Shown here piece after piece: positions 25,615-34,556 of a DNA stretch of 64,000 nucleotides (the stretch's first letter is position 1; every line of letters begins with the position of its first letter). The stretch spans positions 1-64,000 of the forward strand of contig JAGWWF010000013.1 of NCBI GenBank assembly GCA_018970445.1, read 5' to 3'. The translations under genes were made by a program, and so were the position numbers. The notes beneath the pieces were generated by a model. It saw nothing but the letters and a program-made list of their open reading frames with translations, did no database searches and was not told where the DNA came from. The DNA is from Alphaproteobacteria bacterium. Its GTDB lineage: Bacteria; Pseudomonadota; Alphaproteobacteria; Sphingomonadales; Sphingomonadaceae.

Positions 25615-26027
25615 GCATGATCGGGCAGATGTTCCCCTACAGCGCCGCCACCGGCAGCCTGGTGGTGCGGGTGGCCCCGCATTTCCTGCCCGATCAATCC
25701 GATCCGGATCGCGGCTATTTCGTCTGGGCCTATCATGTGCGGGTGGAAAATCATGGCGATGCATCGGTGCGGCTGATGGCGCGCCACTGGCTGATCACCG
25801 ATGCCGATGGCCGGGTGGAGGAAGTGGCCGGCGATGGCGTGGTGGGGGTGCAGCCGCTGATCCCGCCCGGCGGTGCCTATGATTATGTGTCGGGCTGCCC
25901 GCTGCCCACTGCCCATGGCCGGATGGAGGGCCGCTACAAGATGATGGCCGAAGACGGCAGCCGTTTTTCGGTGGATATTCCGGCCTTTGCGCTGGAACTG
26001 CCCAGCAACCGGCCGGCGGTGCATTGA
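25611..26027 (+). CDS. apaG: ApaG family protein
   Basis: 138 residues with the ApaG beta-sandwich pattern: YFVWAYHVRVENHG, ARHWLITDADGRVEEVAGDGVVG, and a Cys-Pro-Leu segment followed by GRMEGRYKM. ApaG is linked to Co2+/Mg2+ efflux and Ap4A phenotypes in enterobacteria, but its molecular role is not settled. The gene is coupled to metZ by an ATGA overlap, an arrangement I recall from other alphaproteobacteria. It is a soluble cytoplasmic protein. Confidence 0.9.
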   Translation: MSMIGQMFPYSAATGSLVVRVAPHFLPDQSDPDRGYFVWAYHVRVENHGDASVRLMARHWLITDADGRVEEVAGDGVVGVQPLIPPGGAYDYVSGCPLPTAHGRMEGRYKMMAEDGSRFSVDIPAFALELPSNRPAVH

Positions 26028-26058
26028 TCGCCCGCGCCGCGCGCGCCACACTGGCGGC

Positions 26059-26868
26059 ATGAAGCGCACCCATCTGCCCCTGAATGCCCTGCGCGTGTTC
26101 GAGGCATCGGCCCGGCACCTGTCGTTCACGCGCGCCGCCGATGAACTGGCCGTCACCCCGGCCGCCGTGGGCCAGCAGATCCGTGCGCTGGAAGACACGC
26201 TGGGCGTGGTGCTGTTCCGCCGCCTCACCCGCAACCTGGAATTGACTCCGGAGGCCGAGCAGGCGCTGCCGGCGTTGCAGCAGGGCTTTCTGGCCTTTGA
26301 AGAGGCGGTGCGGCTGATGCAGGCCGGGCAATCGAGCACGGTCTTGAGCCTGGCCGCGCCGCGCGCGCTGGTGGCCAAGTGGCTGGCGGCGCGGCTGGCC
26401 GATTATGGCCGGCTGCATCCGCACGTGCGCTTTGCCATCACTGCCCACGACGCCGGCGAGGTGGATTTCACCCAGGCCAATCTGGATCTGGCGCTGCATT
26501 TCGGCGGTGAACCGCAGGCCGAAGCCATCCACGGCCGCACGCTGGGGGCCGAACGGCTGATCACCGTTGCGGCCCCCGGCGATCCGGCGGCGGCCTGTAT
26601 CGCCCACCCGCTTGATCCTGAAACCATCTGTGTGGAAAGCGCCATCACGCTGGCCGATGCCGGGCTGGCCATCGATGCGGCGGCGGCCGGGCTGGGGCGG
26701 GCGCGGGTGCCGGCGTTGCTGGCGGCGGCCGATCTGGCCGCCGGCCGGGTGGTGGCGCTGGATGAAGGGGTGGCGGCGGCCGGGGCCTGGTGGCTCACCG
26801 CGCCCACGCCGCAATGGCGGCAGGCCAAGGTGCGCGATCTGGTGGCGTTTCTGCTGGGCGGCGATTGA
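26059..26868 (+). CDS. LysR-family regulator, GcvA-like
   Basis: 269 residues. The winged helix at the N-terminus (LNALRVFEASARHLSFTRAADELAVTPAAVGQQIRALED) strongly resembles the GcvA/AmpR subgroup. The effector domain is about 30 residues shorter than usual and has few conserved landmarks. It lies 31 bp after apaG and 24 bp before the peptidase gene, so it may share their transcript. GcvA-type proteins often control amino-acid catabolism; with GcvPAB-like genes 23 kb away a functional link is possible but unsupported. Confidence 0.85.
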   Translation: MKRTHLPLNALRVFEASARHLSFTRAADELAVTPAAVGQQIRALEDTLGVVLFRRLTRNLELTPEAEQALPALQQGFLAFEEAVRLMQAGQSSTVLSLAAPRALVAKWLAARLADYGRLHPHVRFAITAHDAGEVDFTQANLDLALHFGGEPQAEAIHGRTLGAERLITVAAPGDPAAACIAHPLDPETICVESAITLADAGLAIDAAAAGLGRARVPALLAAADLAAGRVVALDEGVAAAGAWWLTAPTPQWRQAKVRDLVAFLLGGD

Positions 26869-26892
26869 CGGGATTTCTTGGAGGACGATGCG

Positions 26893-28245
26893 ATGATGCA
26901 CAGATTTCTGCCGTTGCTGCTGGCCGGTCTGGCCATGCCGGCGCTGGCCGCCGAACCGGCGCCGGGCGCGCTGGCCAGCGCCGTGAGCGAGGCCGAGCTG
27001 AAGGCCAGCATCACCAGCCTGGTGGGCTTTGGCACCCGCCACAGCGCCAGCGACACCGCCAGCCCCACCCGCGGCATCGGCGCGGCGCGGCGCTGGGCCG
27101 AAGAACGCTTCAAGGGCTTCAGCGCCGCCTGCGGCAATTGCCTGACGATCATCAAGCCATCCGAAGTGGTGACCGGCGACCGGCTGCCGACACCGACCGA
27201 GATTGTCGATGTGCTGGCCATCCAGCCCGGCACCAGCGATCCGGATCGTTTCATCATCATGTCGGCCCATATCGACAGCCGCAACAGTGATCCGCTGGAC
27301 AGCAAGGGCGATGCGCCCGGCGCCAACGATGATGGCAGCGGCACCGCCGCCGTGATCGAGGCGGCGCGGGTGCTGAGCGGCCACAAATTCCCCGCCACCA
27401 TCGTTTATGCCGTGCTGTCGGGCGAGGAACAGGGGCTGAACGGCGGCAAGGTGCTGGCCGATTTCGCCCGCGCCCATGGCTGGACGGTGGAGGCCGTGCT
27501 GAACAACGATATCATCGGCAACAGCACCGGCGCATCGGGCCTGAAGGATTCGGGCCATGTCCGGGTGTTTTCCGAAGGCACCAAGGCGGTGGAAACCCCG
27601 GCCCAGGCGGGTCGCCGCCGCTATAATGGTGGCGAGGTGGACTCGCCCTCCCGCAACCTGGCGCGCTTCATCGATGGCCTCGCCGATCACAACATCAATG
27701 GCCTGGATGTGAAGATGATCTATCGCACCGATCGTTTTGGCCGCGGCGGCGATCAGACGCGGCTGCTGGAGGCCGGATATCCGGCGGTGCGCATCACCGA
27801 AAGCGTGGAACATTATGACCGGCAGCACCAGAATGTGCGGGTGGAAAAGGGCCGCCCCTATGGCGATCTGATCGACGGCGTGGATTTTGCCTATCTGGCC
27901 AAGGTGACGCGGCTGAACGTGGCGGCGCTGGCCGCGCTGGCCCGCGCCCCGATGCCGCCGGCTGTGACGATCAGCGGCCAGGTCAGCCCCGATACCAAGG
28001 TGAGCTGGACCCCGGTGAAGGGGGCGGCGGGATACAAGGTGTGGTGGCGGGACACCACCGCGCCGCAATGGCAATACAGCCGCACCGCCCCGGCCGATGC
28101 CACCAGCCTGACCCTGGCGGGCGTGGTGATCGATGATTGGTTCTTTGGCGTGTCGGCCGTCGCCGCCGATGGCAGCGAAAGCCCCATCGCCTTTCCGGGC
28201 GACGCCGGCAATTTCATCAGCGCAGGCCCGCCGCCAAAGCCCTGA
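26893..28245 (+). CDS. secreted M28-family zinc peptidase with C-terminal fibronectin-like domain
   Basis: 450 residues. The signal peptide (MMHRFLPLLLAGLAMPALAA) is followed by an M28 core. Zinc ligands and catalytic acids lie in MSAHIDS, GANDDGSG and LSGEEQGLNGG, with a late HYDRQHQN histidine. Residues about 360-445 form a fibronectin type III-like module (VTISGQVSPDTKVSWTPV, then AAGYKVWW). Such enzymes are aminopeptidases or carboxypeptidases in the periplasm or outside the cell. A GGAGG lies 8 bases before the ATG. Confidence 0.87.
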   Translation: MMHRFLPLLLAGLAMPALAAEPAPGALASAVSEAELKASITSLVGFGTRHSASDTASPTRGIGAARRWAEERFKGFSAACGNCLTIIKPSEVVTGDRLPTPTEIVDVLAIQPGTSDPDRFIIMSAHIDSRNSDPLDSKGDAPGANDDGSGTAAVIEAARVLSGHKFPATIVYAVLSGEEQGLNGGKVLADFARAHGWTVEAVLNNDIIGNSTGASGLKDSGHVRVFSEGTKAVETPAQAGRRRYNGGEVDSPSRNLARFIDGLADHNINGLDVKMIYRTDRFGRGGDQTRLLEAGYPAVRITESVEHYDRQHQNVRVEKGRPYGDLIDGVDFAYLAKVTRLNVAALAALARAPMPPAVTISGQVSPDTKVSWTPVKGAAGYKVWWRDTTAPQWQYSRTAPADATSLTLAGVVIDDWFFGVSAVAADGSESPIAFPGDAGNFISAGPPPKP

Positions 28246-28248
28246 TGG

Positions 28249-28713
28249 TCAGGCCCCGGCAATCACCGGGCGGCCGATCAGGATCAGGGCGCTGCGCGCC
28301 AGCACCCGCGTTTCGCCGCTGATCGGGTGGCGGGCGCTGAACAGGCCGCGATCGTGCCCGGTGATCAGCCACCACTGCCCGGCCATGTCCAGCGCCACGC
28401 CCGGCAGGCCAGCGACAAGATCGCGATACAGCAGCGGTTCGGCCGGCGATGGCGGCTGGCCGGCCTCCCACATGATTTCGATGGCGGTTTCCACCTCCTC
28501 CTCATCGGCGCTGGTCGCCGCACCGGCCAGGGCGAGCAGGGCGGCCCGGCCGCTGCGCCCGGCGATGCGGGCCGCCACCTGTTCGGGCGTGAAGCGGGTG
28601 CCACGCGCGGTCCAGCCGGTGGCCACGGCGGCGGCCAGCGCATCGGCGGGTTGGGCCCGCGCCGGAATGGCGGCCAGCAGCGGCAGGGCCAGCAACAAGC
28701 GACGATCAATCAT
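28249..28713 (-). CDS. hypothetical exported protein, 154 aa
   Basis: 154 residues beginning MIDRRLLLALPLLAAIPARAQ, a clear signal peptide with cleavage after ARA. The mature part has a short acidic helix (SADEEEVETAIEIMWEAG) and no cysteines or known motif that I recognise. It converges with the peptidase gene (3 bp apart) and is divergent from the ABC-F gene across a 46-bp gap. Probably periplasmic. Confidence 0.6.
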   Translation of the reverse strand: MIDRRLLLALPLLAAIPARAQPADALAAAVATGWTARGTRFTPEQVAARIAGRSGRAALLALAGAATSADEEEVETAIEIMWEAGQPPSPAEPLLYRDLVAGLPGVALDMAGQWWLITGHDRGLFSARHPISGETRVLARSALILIGRPVIAGA

Positions 28714-28759
28714 GCCGGCAGCCTAGCGGTGCGCGCGCCCGCCTGCTAGGGGCCGGCCC

Positions 28760-30619
28760 ATGTTGTCGTTCACCGATCTTGTCATCCGCATGGGCGGCCG
28801 CCCGATCATTGATGGGGCATCGGCCACGCTGCCGGCGCGCGGCTGTGTGGGCCTGGTTGGCCGCAACGGCGCGGGCAAATCCACCCTGATGAAGGTGATG
28901 GCCGGCGTGCTGGATGTGGATGGCGGCCGCATCGACAAGCCGCGCGCCGCCCGGCTGGGCTGGCTGAAGCAGGATGCGCCGCAGGGCAGCACCAGTGCCT
29001 TTGAAACCGTGCTGGCCGCCGATACCGAACGCGCCGCCCTGCTGGCCGAAGAAGAGGCGGGCGCCGCGCCGGAACGGCTGGCCGATCTGCACGAACGGTT
29101 GATCGCCATTGATGCCTATACCGCCCCGGCGCGCGCTGCCCGCATCCTGAAGGGCCTGGGCTTTGACGAGGCGATGCAGGCGCGCCCGCTCGACAGTTTT
29201 TCGGGCGGCTGGCGCATGCGGGTGGCGCTGGCCAGCCTGTTGTTCACCGGGCCGGATATCCTGCTGCTGGACGAACCGTCGAACCATCTTGATCTGGAAT
29301 CGGCGCTGTGGCTGGAAGATTTCCTGATCTCCTATCCCGGCCTGATCGTGTTGATCAGCCATGAACGCGATCTGCTGAACCGGGTGGCGGGCCATATCGC
29401 CCATCTGGAAGCCGGCAAGGTGCAGCTTTACACCGGCAATTACGACAGTTTCGAAAGGCAGCGCGCCGAACGGCTGGCGCAGCTGGAGGCGGCACGCACC
29501 GCCCAGGCGGCGCAGCGGGCCAAATTGCAGGATTATGTGGCGCGCAATTCGGCGCGCGCCTCCACCGCCAAGCAGGCGCAAAGCCGGGCCAAGGCGCTGG
29601 CCCGCATGCAACCGGTGGCCGAAGCCGCGACCGATCCCACGATGAAATTCGATTTTCCCAGCCCGGCGCCGCTGCGCCCGCCGCTGGTGACGCTGGATCA
29701 GACCCAGGTGGGCTATGATGGCAACCCGGTGCTTTCCGGCCTGGATCTGCGGCTGGACCCGGATGACCGGCTGGCGCTGGTGGGCCGCAATGGCAATGGC
29801 AAGACCACGCTGGCCCGGCTGATGATCGGGCAATTGCCGGTGATGGCCGGGGCGCGCAACGCCACCGGCAAGCTGAAGGTGGGATATTTCACCCAGTATC
29901 AGGTGGAGGAGCTGGACCGCGACGCCACGCCCTTGCAGCACATGAGCCGGGCGATGAAGGGCGCATCGCCATCGGCGGTGCGGGCGCAGCTGGGGCGGTT
30001 CGGGTTCAGTGGGCCGAGCGCGGAACAGCAGATCGGCACGATGAGCGGCGGCGAACGCGCCCGGCTGGCGCTGGCGCTGGTGACGCGCGATGCGCCGCAT
30101 CTGATCGTGCTGGACGAACCGACCAACCACCTGGACATCGATGCCCGCCAGGCGCTGGTGCAGGCACTGGCCGGCTATGACGGCGCGGTGGTGGTGGTGA
30201 GCCATGATCGCCACCTGATCGAAGCGACAGCGGACAGGCTGGTGCTGGTGGATGCCGGCCGGGCGACGCCGTTCGATGGCAGCATCGATGATTATGAGGC
30301 GCTGGTGCTGGGCGCCAGCGCGCCGGCCGCGGCCGCGCCCGTGCCAAAGCCCGCGCGCATCGATCCCAAGGAGGCCCGCCGCCAGGCCGCCGCCCGGCGC
30401 GAGGCGGCGCAGCCGCTGCGCAAGGCGATGCTGGCGGCCGAAGCCAGGGTGACGCGGCTGATCGCCGAACGCGAAGCGGTGGAGGAACAGATGACCCAGG
30501 CCCCGGCCGACATCACCAGCCTGATGCTGCGCCGCGGCGCCCTGGATGCCGAGATTGCCGCCGCCGAGGCGCAATGGCTGGCGGCCAGCGACGCCTATGA
30601 TGCGGCGGTGGCGGGATAA
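28760..30619 (+). CDS. ABC-F family ATPase
   Basis: 619 residues with two ABC domains and no membrane segments. Walker A motifs are GRNGAGKST (near 35) and GRNGNGKTT (near 342), signatures are SFSGGWRMR and MSGGERAR, and both Walker B motifs lead into DEPSNHLD/DEPTNHLD. The linker is rich in Arg, Lys and Gln, and the C-terminal 80 residues form a probable coiled coil. ABC-F proteins act on ribosomes, relieving stalls or protecting from antibiotics; this one looks like a housekeeping Uup/YheS-type member. It converges with the SGNH hydrolase gene end to end. Confidence 0.88.
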   Translation: MLSFTDLVIRMGGRPIIDGASATLPARGCVGLVGRNGAGKSTLMKVMAGVLDVDGGRIDKPRAARLGWLKQDAPQGSTSAFETVLAADTERAALLAEEEAGAAPERLADLHERLIAIDAYTAPARAARILKGLGFDEAMQARPLDSFSGGWRMRVALASLLFTGPDILLLDEPSNHLDLESALWLEDFLISYPGLIVLISHERDLLNRVAGHIAHLEAGKVQLYTGNYDSFERQRAERLAQLEAARTAQAAQRAKLQDYVARNSARASTAKQAQSRAKALARMQPVAEAATDPTMKFDFPSPAPLRPPLVTLDQTQVGYDGNPVLSGLDLRLDPDDRLALVGRNGNGKTTLARLMIGQLPVMAGARNATGKLKVGYFTQYQVEELDRDATPLQHMSRAMKGASPSAVRAQLGRFGFSGPSAEQQIGTMSGGERARLALALVTRDAPHLIVLDEPTNHLDIDARQALVQALAGYDGAVVVVSHDRHLIEATADRLVLVDAGRATPFDGSIDDYEALVLGASAPAAAAPVPKPARIDPKEARRQAAARREAAQPLRKAMLAAEARVTRLIAEREAVEEQMTQAPADITSLMLRRGALDAEIAAAEAQWLAASDAYDAAVAG

Positions 30620-31255
30620 TCAGCCCGGCGGGCAATGGCCTGCCAGCAGCGGTGGCAAGCCAGCCGCCAGCCGGGCATGGCCGGCCCGGCTGAAATGCAG
30701 ATGATCAACCCGATATACGGGATCAATGCCGCTCCGGCCCGCCAGCAGTGCGGGCACATCCAGCCAGCGGGCACCCGCCGGCAGCACCAGCCCGGCCATG
30801 ATGGCCTGCATCGCGCGGGACTGGCGATCGCCGATCAGCAATTGTCGCCACCAGGGTTGCCGGCCCAGGGGGGCCAGCCTGGCCACCAGCACCCGCGCGC
30901 CGTGGGCGGCGCCAGCGCGCGCCATGCCGGCAATGGCCGCCCTGGCCTGCGCCACCGCATCGCCCCCCGGCCACAGCGCTGCGCCCCGCGCATCATTGCT
31001 GCCGGCCAGGATCAGGATGGCGTGCGGGCGCTGTGCCTGCATGGCGGCCGGCAAGGCGGCGGCGATGGCCGCGGCCCGCGCGCCTGGCTGGCCGTGGACC
31101 TGCTGCACCCAGCCGGCCGGCGGCGGGGCCGACCATTGCGCTGCCAGCGAATCACCGATGATCAGCAGGCGGCAGGGGGCGGCCAGCGCCGGCATTGTGG
31201 GCATCAGCGCCAGCGCCAGCGCCAGATGGTTCGCGCGCCGCTTCAGGGCCGCCAC
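30620..31255 (-). CDS. SGNH/GDSL-type hydrolase, exported
   Basis: About 211 residues if the GTG at 31255 is used. That start gives a good signal peptide (VAALKRRANHLALALALMPT, then MPALAA); the ATG at 31204 would cut it short. Block I is IIGDSLAAQW with the catalytic serine, block III is LILAGSNDARG, and the catalytic Asp-His pair is in YRVDHLHFSRAG. Family members are esterases, lipases or deacetylases of sugars. The gene overlaps the end of the upstream acyltransferase gene by 13 bp, so an acylation/deacylation pair on one message is likely. Confidence 0.75.
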   Translation of the reverse strand: MAALKRRANHLALALALMPTMPALAAPCRLLIIGDSLAAQWSAPPPAGWVQQVHGQPGARAAAIAAALPAAMQAQRPHAILILAGSNDARGAALWPGGDAVAQARAAIAGMARAGAAHGARVLVARLAPLGRQPWWRQLLIGDRQSRAMQAIMAGLVLPAGARWLDVPALLAGRSGIDPVYRVDHLHFSRAGHARLAAGLPPLLAGHCPPG

Positions 31256-31707
31256 AGCCGCCGGGTGTTTTCGATGGCCACCTCCAGCTGGCCAAAGCGC
31301 CGCACCGTGATGTCGGATCGCACCACCCGCGCCGGATTGCCGGCGACGATGCTGTGCGAGGGCACATCGGCCATCACCACCGCGCCGGCCGCCACGATCA
31401 CCTGATCCCCGATCGTCACGCCGGCCATGATCATGCTGCCACCGCCGATGAAGCATTTTTCGCCGATGCGGATGGGTTTGACGGTGCCGGTGGCCGGATC
31501 GCGGGCATCAAGCAGCGTCTTGAAGGCGATCAGCGTATCGGGGCCGATGCGGATGCCGCCGGGCTGGCCGGCGATGAAGCGGCTGGACAGCGAGATGCTG
31601 CACGATGGATCGATGCTGATGCCGGTGCGCCATTCCAGCCAGCGCCGGCGCAGGCCGGTGAGGAACAGGCGCAGCGGGCGCAACCGGTTGAGCGAGGCCA
31701 GTGCCAT
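31243..31707 (-). CDS. hexapeptide-repeat acyltransferase (maltose/galactoside O-acetyltransferase-like)
   Basis: 154 residues. A basic N-terminus (LNRLRPLRLFLTGLRRRWLEWR) leads into left-handed beta-helix repeats such as IGEKCFIGGGSMIMAGVTIG. The end has the usual VAAGAVVMADVPSHSIVAGNPARVV. These enzymes O-acetylate sugars, often in surface polysaccharide synthesis. Its 3' end overlaps the SGNH hydrolase start. Another acyltransferase of the same fold is divergent 76 bp away. The N-terminus shows no canonical LbH repeats. Confidence 0.8.
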   Translation of the reverse strand: MALASLNRLRPLRLFLTGLRRRWLEWRTGISIDPSCSISLSSRFIAGQPGGIRIGPDTLIAFKTLLDARDPATGTVKPIRIGEKCFIGGGSMIMAGVTIGDQVIVAAGAVVMADVPSHSIVAGNPARVVRSDITVRRFGQLEVAIENTRRLWRP

Positions 31708-31783
31708 GATGCCGGCATCTAGCGGCCAAGTCGCCGGCTTGTAAATCGCCGCCGGGCGTGAAAAAGCAGGGGCAGGGGGCAGC

Positions 31784-32155
31784 ATGGCACGACGCAAGAC
31801 ATTCGGGCAAATGGTGCAGGCGCTGGTGCGCAAGCATGTGTGGGCGATGGATGTGCACCCCAGCGCCTGGATTGCACCCACCGCCCTGATTGATCGCACC
31901 TGGCCCCGGGGCGTGCACATCGCCGCCGATGTGATCATCGGCGAGGAGGTGGTGCTGCTCACCCATGATCTCACCCGCGGCCTGTATCTGGACACGCGGG
32001 TGGGGGCCGGCACGCTGGTGGGCCCGCGCGCCATCATCCTGCCGGGCATCACCGTGGGGGCAGATTGCGTGATCCAGCCCGGCGCGCTGGTCAACCGCGA
32101 TGTGCCCGATGGCCATGTCGCCGAAGGCAATCCGGCGGTGGTGCGGCCGCGCTGA
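31784..32155 (+). CDS. hexapeptide-repeat acyltransferase, short
   Basis: 123 residues. The left-handed beta-helix pattern is clear (WIAPTALIDRTWPRGVHIAA, then VGAGTLVGPRAIILPGITVG), as is the family ending (HVAEGNPAVVRPR). At 123 residues it is short for an active trimeric O-acetyltransferase and has no separate substrate domain. It may act with the divergent paralogue. An AGGGGGCAGC stretch precedes the ATG. It converges with parE, stops 2 bp apart. Confidence 0.75.
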   Translation: MARRKTFGQMVQALVRKHVWAMDVHPSAWIAPTALIDRTWPRGVHIAADVIIGEEVVLLTHDLTRGLYLDTRVGAGTLVGPRAIILPGITVGADCVIQPGALVNRDVPDGHVAEGNPAVVRPR

Positions 32156-32157
32156 CC

Positions 32158-34149
32158 TTACGCATCGATGGCGTCGGCCTCGATCGAGGTGGCGTGGCTC
32201 TGGATGAAGTGGAAGCGGTGTTCGGGGTTGCGGCCCATCAGCCGTTCCACCAGATCGGCGGTTTCGGCGCGGCCGTCGACGCTGTCGGGCAGTTTCACCC
32301 GGATCAGGCTGCGGCTGGCCTTGTCCATGGTGGTTTCCTTCAATTGCGACGGGTTCATCTCGCCCAGGCCCTTGAAGCGGCTCACGTCCACCTTGGTCTT
32401 GCCGGCAAAGAGGGTCTTCATCAATTCCAGCCGGTGGGCATCGTCGCGGGCATAGGCAACCGTGCCGCCGGCCGCGAGGCGATAGAGCGGCGGCTGCGCC
32501 AGATAGAGCCGGCCATCGCGCACCAGCCCCGGCATCTCGCGGAAGAAGAAGGTCATCAGCAAGGTGGCGATATGGGCGCCATCGACATCGGCATCGGTCA
32601 TGATGATGATGCGTTCGTAACGAAGATGTTCGGGCCGATATTTGTCGCGCGTGCCGCAGCCCAGCGCCATGGCCAGATCGGCGATTTCGCTGTTGGCGCC
32701 GATCTTGGCGGTGTTGGCGCTGGCGACGTTCAATATCTTGCCGCGGATGGGCAGGATCGCCTGGGTGTTGCGATCGCGCGCCTGCTTGGCGCTGCCACCG
32801 GCCGAATCGCCTTCGACGATGAACAATTCGGTGCCCTGCGCGTCGTCGCGGGCGCAATCGGTCAGCTTGCCGGGCAGGCGCAGCGATGATTTGCTGGTCG
32901 CGGTCTTGCGTTTCACCAGCGCTTCGGCACGGCGGCGCAGCCGGTCTTCCATCCGTTCCACCACAAAGGCCAGCAGCGCCTTGCCGCGCTCGCCGCTGCC
33001 GGTCAGCCAGTGATCGAAATGATCCTTGATGGCATTGTCGACCAGCCGCGTCGCTTCCGGGCTGGTCAGCCGGTCCTTGGTCTGGCTCTGGAACTGCGGA
33101 TCGCGGATGAACAGAGACAGCATGATTTCGGCGCCGGCAAACACATCCTCGCCCGACAGGTCGGCGGCGCGTTTGTTGCCGGTGAGGCCGGCAAAGCCTT
33201 TGAGCCCGCGGGTGAGCGCAAGGCGCAGCCCGGCCTCGTGCGTGCCGCCGTCGGGGGTGGGGATGGTGTTGCAATAATGGCTGGCGCTGCCTTCGCCCCA
33301 TTGCGGCCAGGCACAGGCCCATTCCACCGCGCCCAGCGGCCGGCCATCGGGGCCGGCGGGCAGATCGGCACGGCCGGCAAACAGATCGGGCACCACCAGC
33401 GGCCGGTTTTCCAGCCGTTCCTTCAAGTGATCGGCCAGGCCGCCGGGAAAAGTGAAGACGGCGGATTCGGGCACATCGGCGCTGGCCAGTTCGGGGGCAC
33501 AGCGCCAGCGGATCTCGACGCCGCCGAACAGATAGGCCTTTGACCGGGCCAGCTTGTAGAGCCGGGCCGGGCGGAAGGCAGCATCGGGGCCGAAGATTTC
33601 GGCATCGGGGTGGAAACGCACCGTGGTGCCGCGCCGGTTGGAAACGGCCCCCAGGCGTTCGATCGGCCCCAGCGGCACCCCGCGCGAAAAGCGCTGGCGG
33701 AACAATTCGCGGTTGCGGGCAACCTCCACCACCGTTTCATCCGACAGGGCGTTGACCACGCTGATGCCCACGCCGTGCAGGCCGCCGGAGGTGGCATAGG
33801 CCTTGCCGCTGAACTTGCCGCCCGAATGCAGCATGGTCAGGATCACTTCCAGTGCCGATTTGTCGGGAAAGCGCGGGTGCGGATCGATCGGGATGCCGCG
33901 GCCATTGTCGGCGATGGTCAGGCTGTTGTCGGCCTCCAGCGTCACCTCGATGCGGCTGGCGTGGCCGGCCACCGCCTCGTCCATCGCATTGTCCAGCACT
34001 TCGGCGGCGAGATGGTGCAGGGCGCGCTCGTCGGTGCCGCCGATATACATGCCGGGGCGGCGGCGGACGGGTTCCAGGCCTTCGAGCACCTCGATATGGC
34101 TGGCATCATAATCGCTGGAGCTTTGCGTGGCGGCAAACAGATCGGACAT
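32158..34149 (-). CDS. parE: DNA topoisomerase IV subunit B
   Basis: 663 residues of the type IIA topoisomerase B subunit. The GHKL ATPase domain is N-terminal (EVLDNAMDEAVAGHAS, DNGRGIPID, GGLHGVGISVVNALS). The TOPRIM domain carries the metal glutamate in IVEGDSAGGSAKQARD and the DADVDGAHI aspartates. The C-terminal RFKGLGEMNPSQLKETTMD is typical. The total length and the SKSSLRLPGKLTDC stretch favour ParE over GyrB. It decatenates chromosomes with ParC, which is not in the window. Confidence 0.93.
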   Translation of the reverse strand: MSDLFAATQSSSDYDASHIEVLEGLEPVRRRPGMYIGGTDERALHHLAAEVLDNAMDEAVAGHASRIEVTLEADNSLTIADNGRGIPIDPHPRFPDKSALEVILTMLHSGGKFSGKAYATSGGLHGVGISVVNALSDETVVEVARNRELFRQRFSRGVPLGPIERLGAVSNRRGTTVRFHPDAEIFGPDAAFRPARLYKLARSKAYLFGGVEIRWRCAPELASADVPESAVFTFPGGLADHLKERLENRPLVVPDLFAGRADLPAGPDGRPLGAVEWACAWPQWGEGSASHYCNTIPTPDGGTHEAGLRLALTRGLKGFAGLTGNKRAADLSGEDVFAGAEIMLSLFIRDPQFQSQTKDRLTSPEATRLVDNAIKDHFDHWLTGSGERGKALLAFVVERMEDRLRRRAEALVKRKTATSKSSLRLPGKLTDCARDDAQGTELFIVEGDSAGGSAKQARDRNTQAILPIRGKILNVASANTAKIGANSEIADLAMALGCGTRDKYRPEHLRYERIIIMTDADVDGAHIATLLMTFFFREMPGLVRDGRLYLAQPPLYRLAAGGTVAYARDDAHRLELMKTLFAGKTKVDVSRFKGLGEMNPSQLKETTMDKASRSLIRVKLPDSVDGRAETADLVERLMGRNPEHRFHFIQSHATSIEADAIDA

Positions 34150-34261
34150 GACAGACTGTATAGGGGCAGCCGGGGCCGGCCGCCAGCGGCTTGGCAGCAG
34201 GACGTCACCCCCTGACTGCGACGAAATTTCTTGCGCCTACGCATTTTCGCGCATTGTTCTG

Positions 34262-34352
34262 TAACGTTGTGCAGTGCAAAAGGGTCATGCCGATATGGCG
34301 ATCCTCCCCAAGGATTTACTGGGCCCGGAACTTTGGTTCCGGGCCTTTTTTT
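34262..34352 (+). ncRNA. candidate small RNA with CU-rich hairpin loop and intrinsic terminator
   Basis: No protein gene reads rightward between parE and glnA, yet a strong rightward terminator ends at 34352. Upstream of it a small hairpin (ATCCT at 34301-34305, AGGAT at 34311-34315) displays a CCTCCCC stretch, the anti-Shine-Dalgarno type motif common in alphaproteobacterial small RNAs such as the mmgR/suhB-like families. A weak promoter is possible (TTGCGC at 34231, 17-bp spacing, TTGTTC). The 5' end is a guess. Confidence 0.5.
34322..34352 (+). terminator. Rho-independent terminator, rightward
   Basis: A perfect 10-bp stem (GGCCCGGAAC with GTTCCGGGCC), a TTTG loop, then seven T. It cannot serve parE or glnA, which both read leftward, so it implies a rightward transcript starting in this gap. 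Confidence 0.85.
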
Positions 34353-34483
34353 ATCCCTTCTAAGGGAGTTACCGGATTGGCGGGCGCGGTGCCCTGGGCA
34401 GTGGCCGAATCGGCCGCATGTTGTGCGGCGCACAAACCCCGTTCATGTTGGCGATGATTTCGGGCGCGGGGCGTCAGCCCGGC

Positions 34484-34513
34484 AAAAAAGGGGCGGCCCG
34501 CAAGGGCCGCCCC
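34484..34513 (-). terminator. Rho-independent terminator of glnA
   Basis: On the minus strand GGGGCGGCCC, loop TTGC, GGGCCGCCCC is followed by six T. It lies 44 bp past the glnA stop, ending the glnB-glnA message. Between it and the small-RNA terminator (about 34353-34483) I see no gene. Confidence 0.85.
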
Positions 34514-34556
34514 TGTTTGCACCATCCGGCTCCGGCCAGCGCCGGGGCGGGCGGCG

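Noticed and set aside
34370-34483. Small frames between the small-RNA candidate and the glnA terminator
   Set aside because: No ribosome sites, no motif, and composition like mirror frames.
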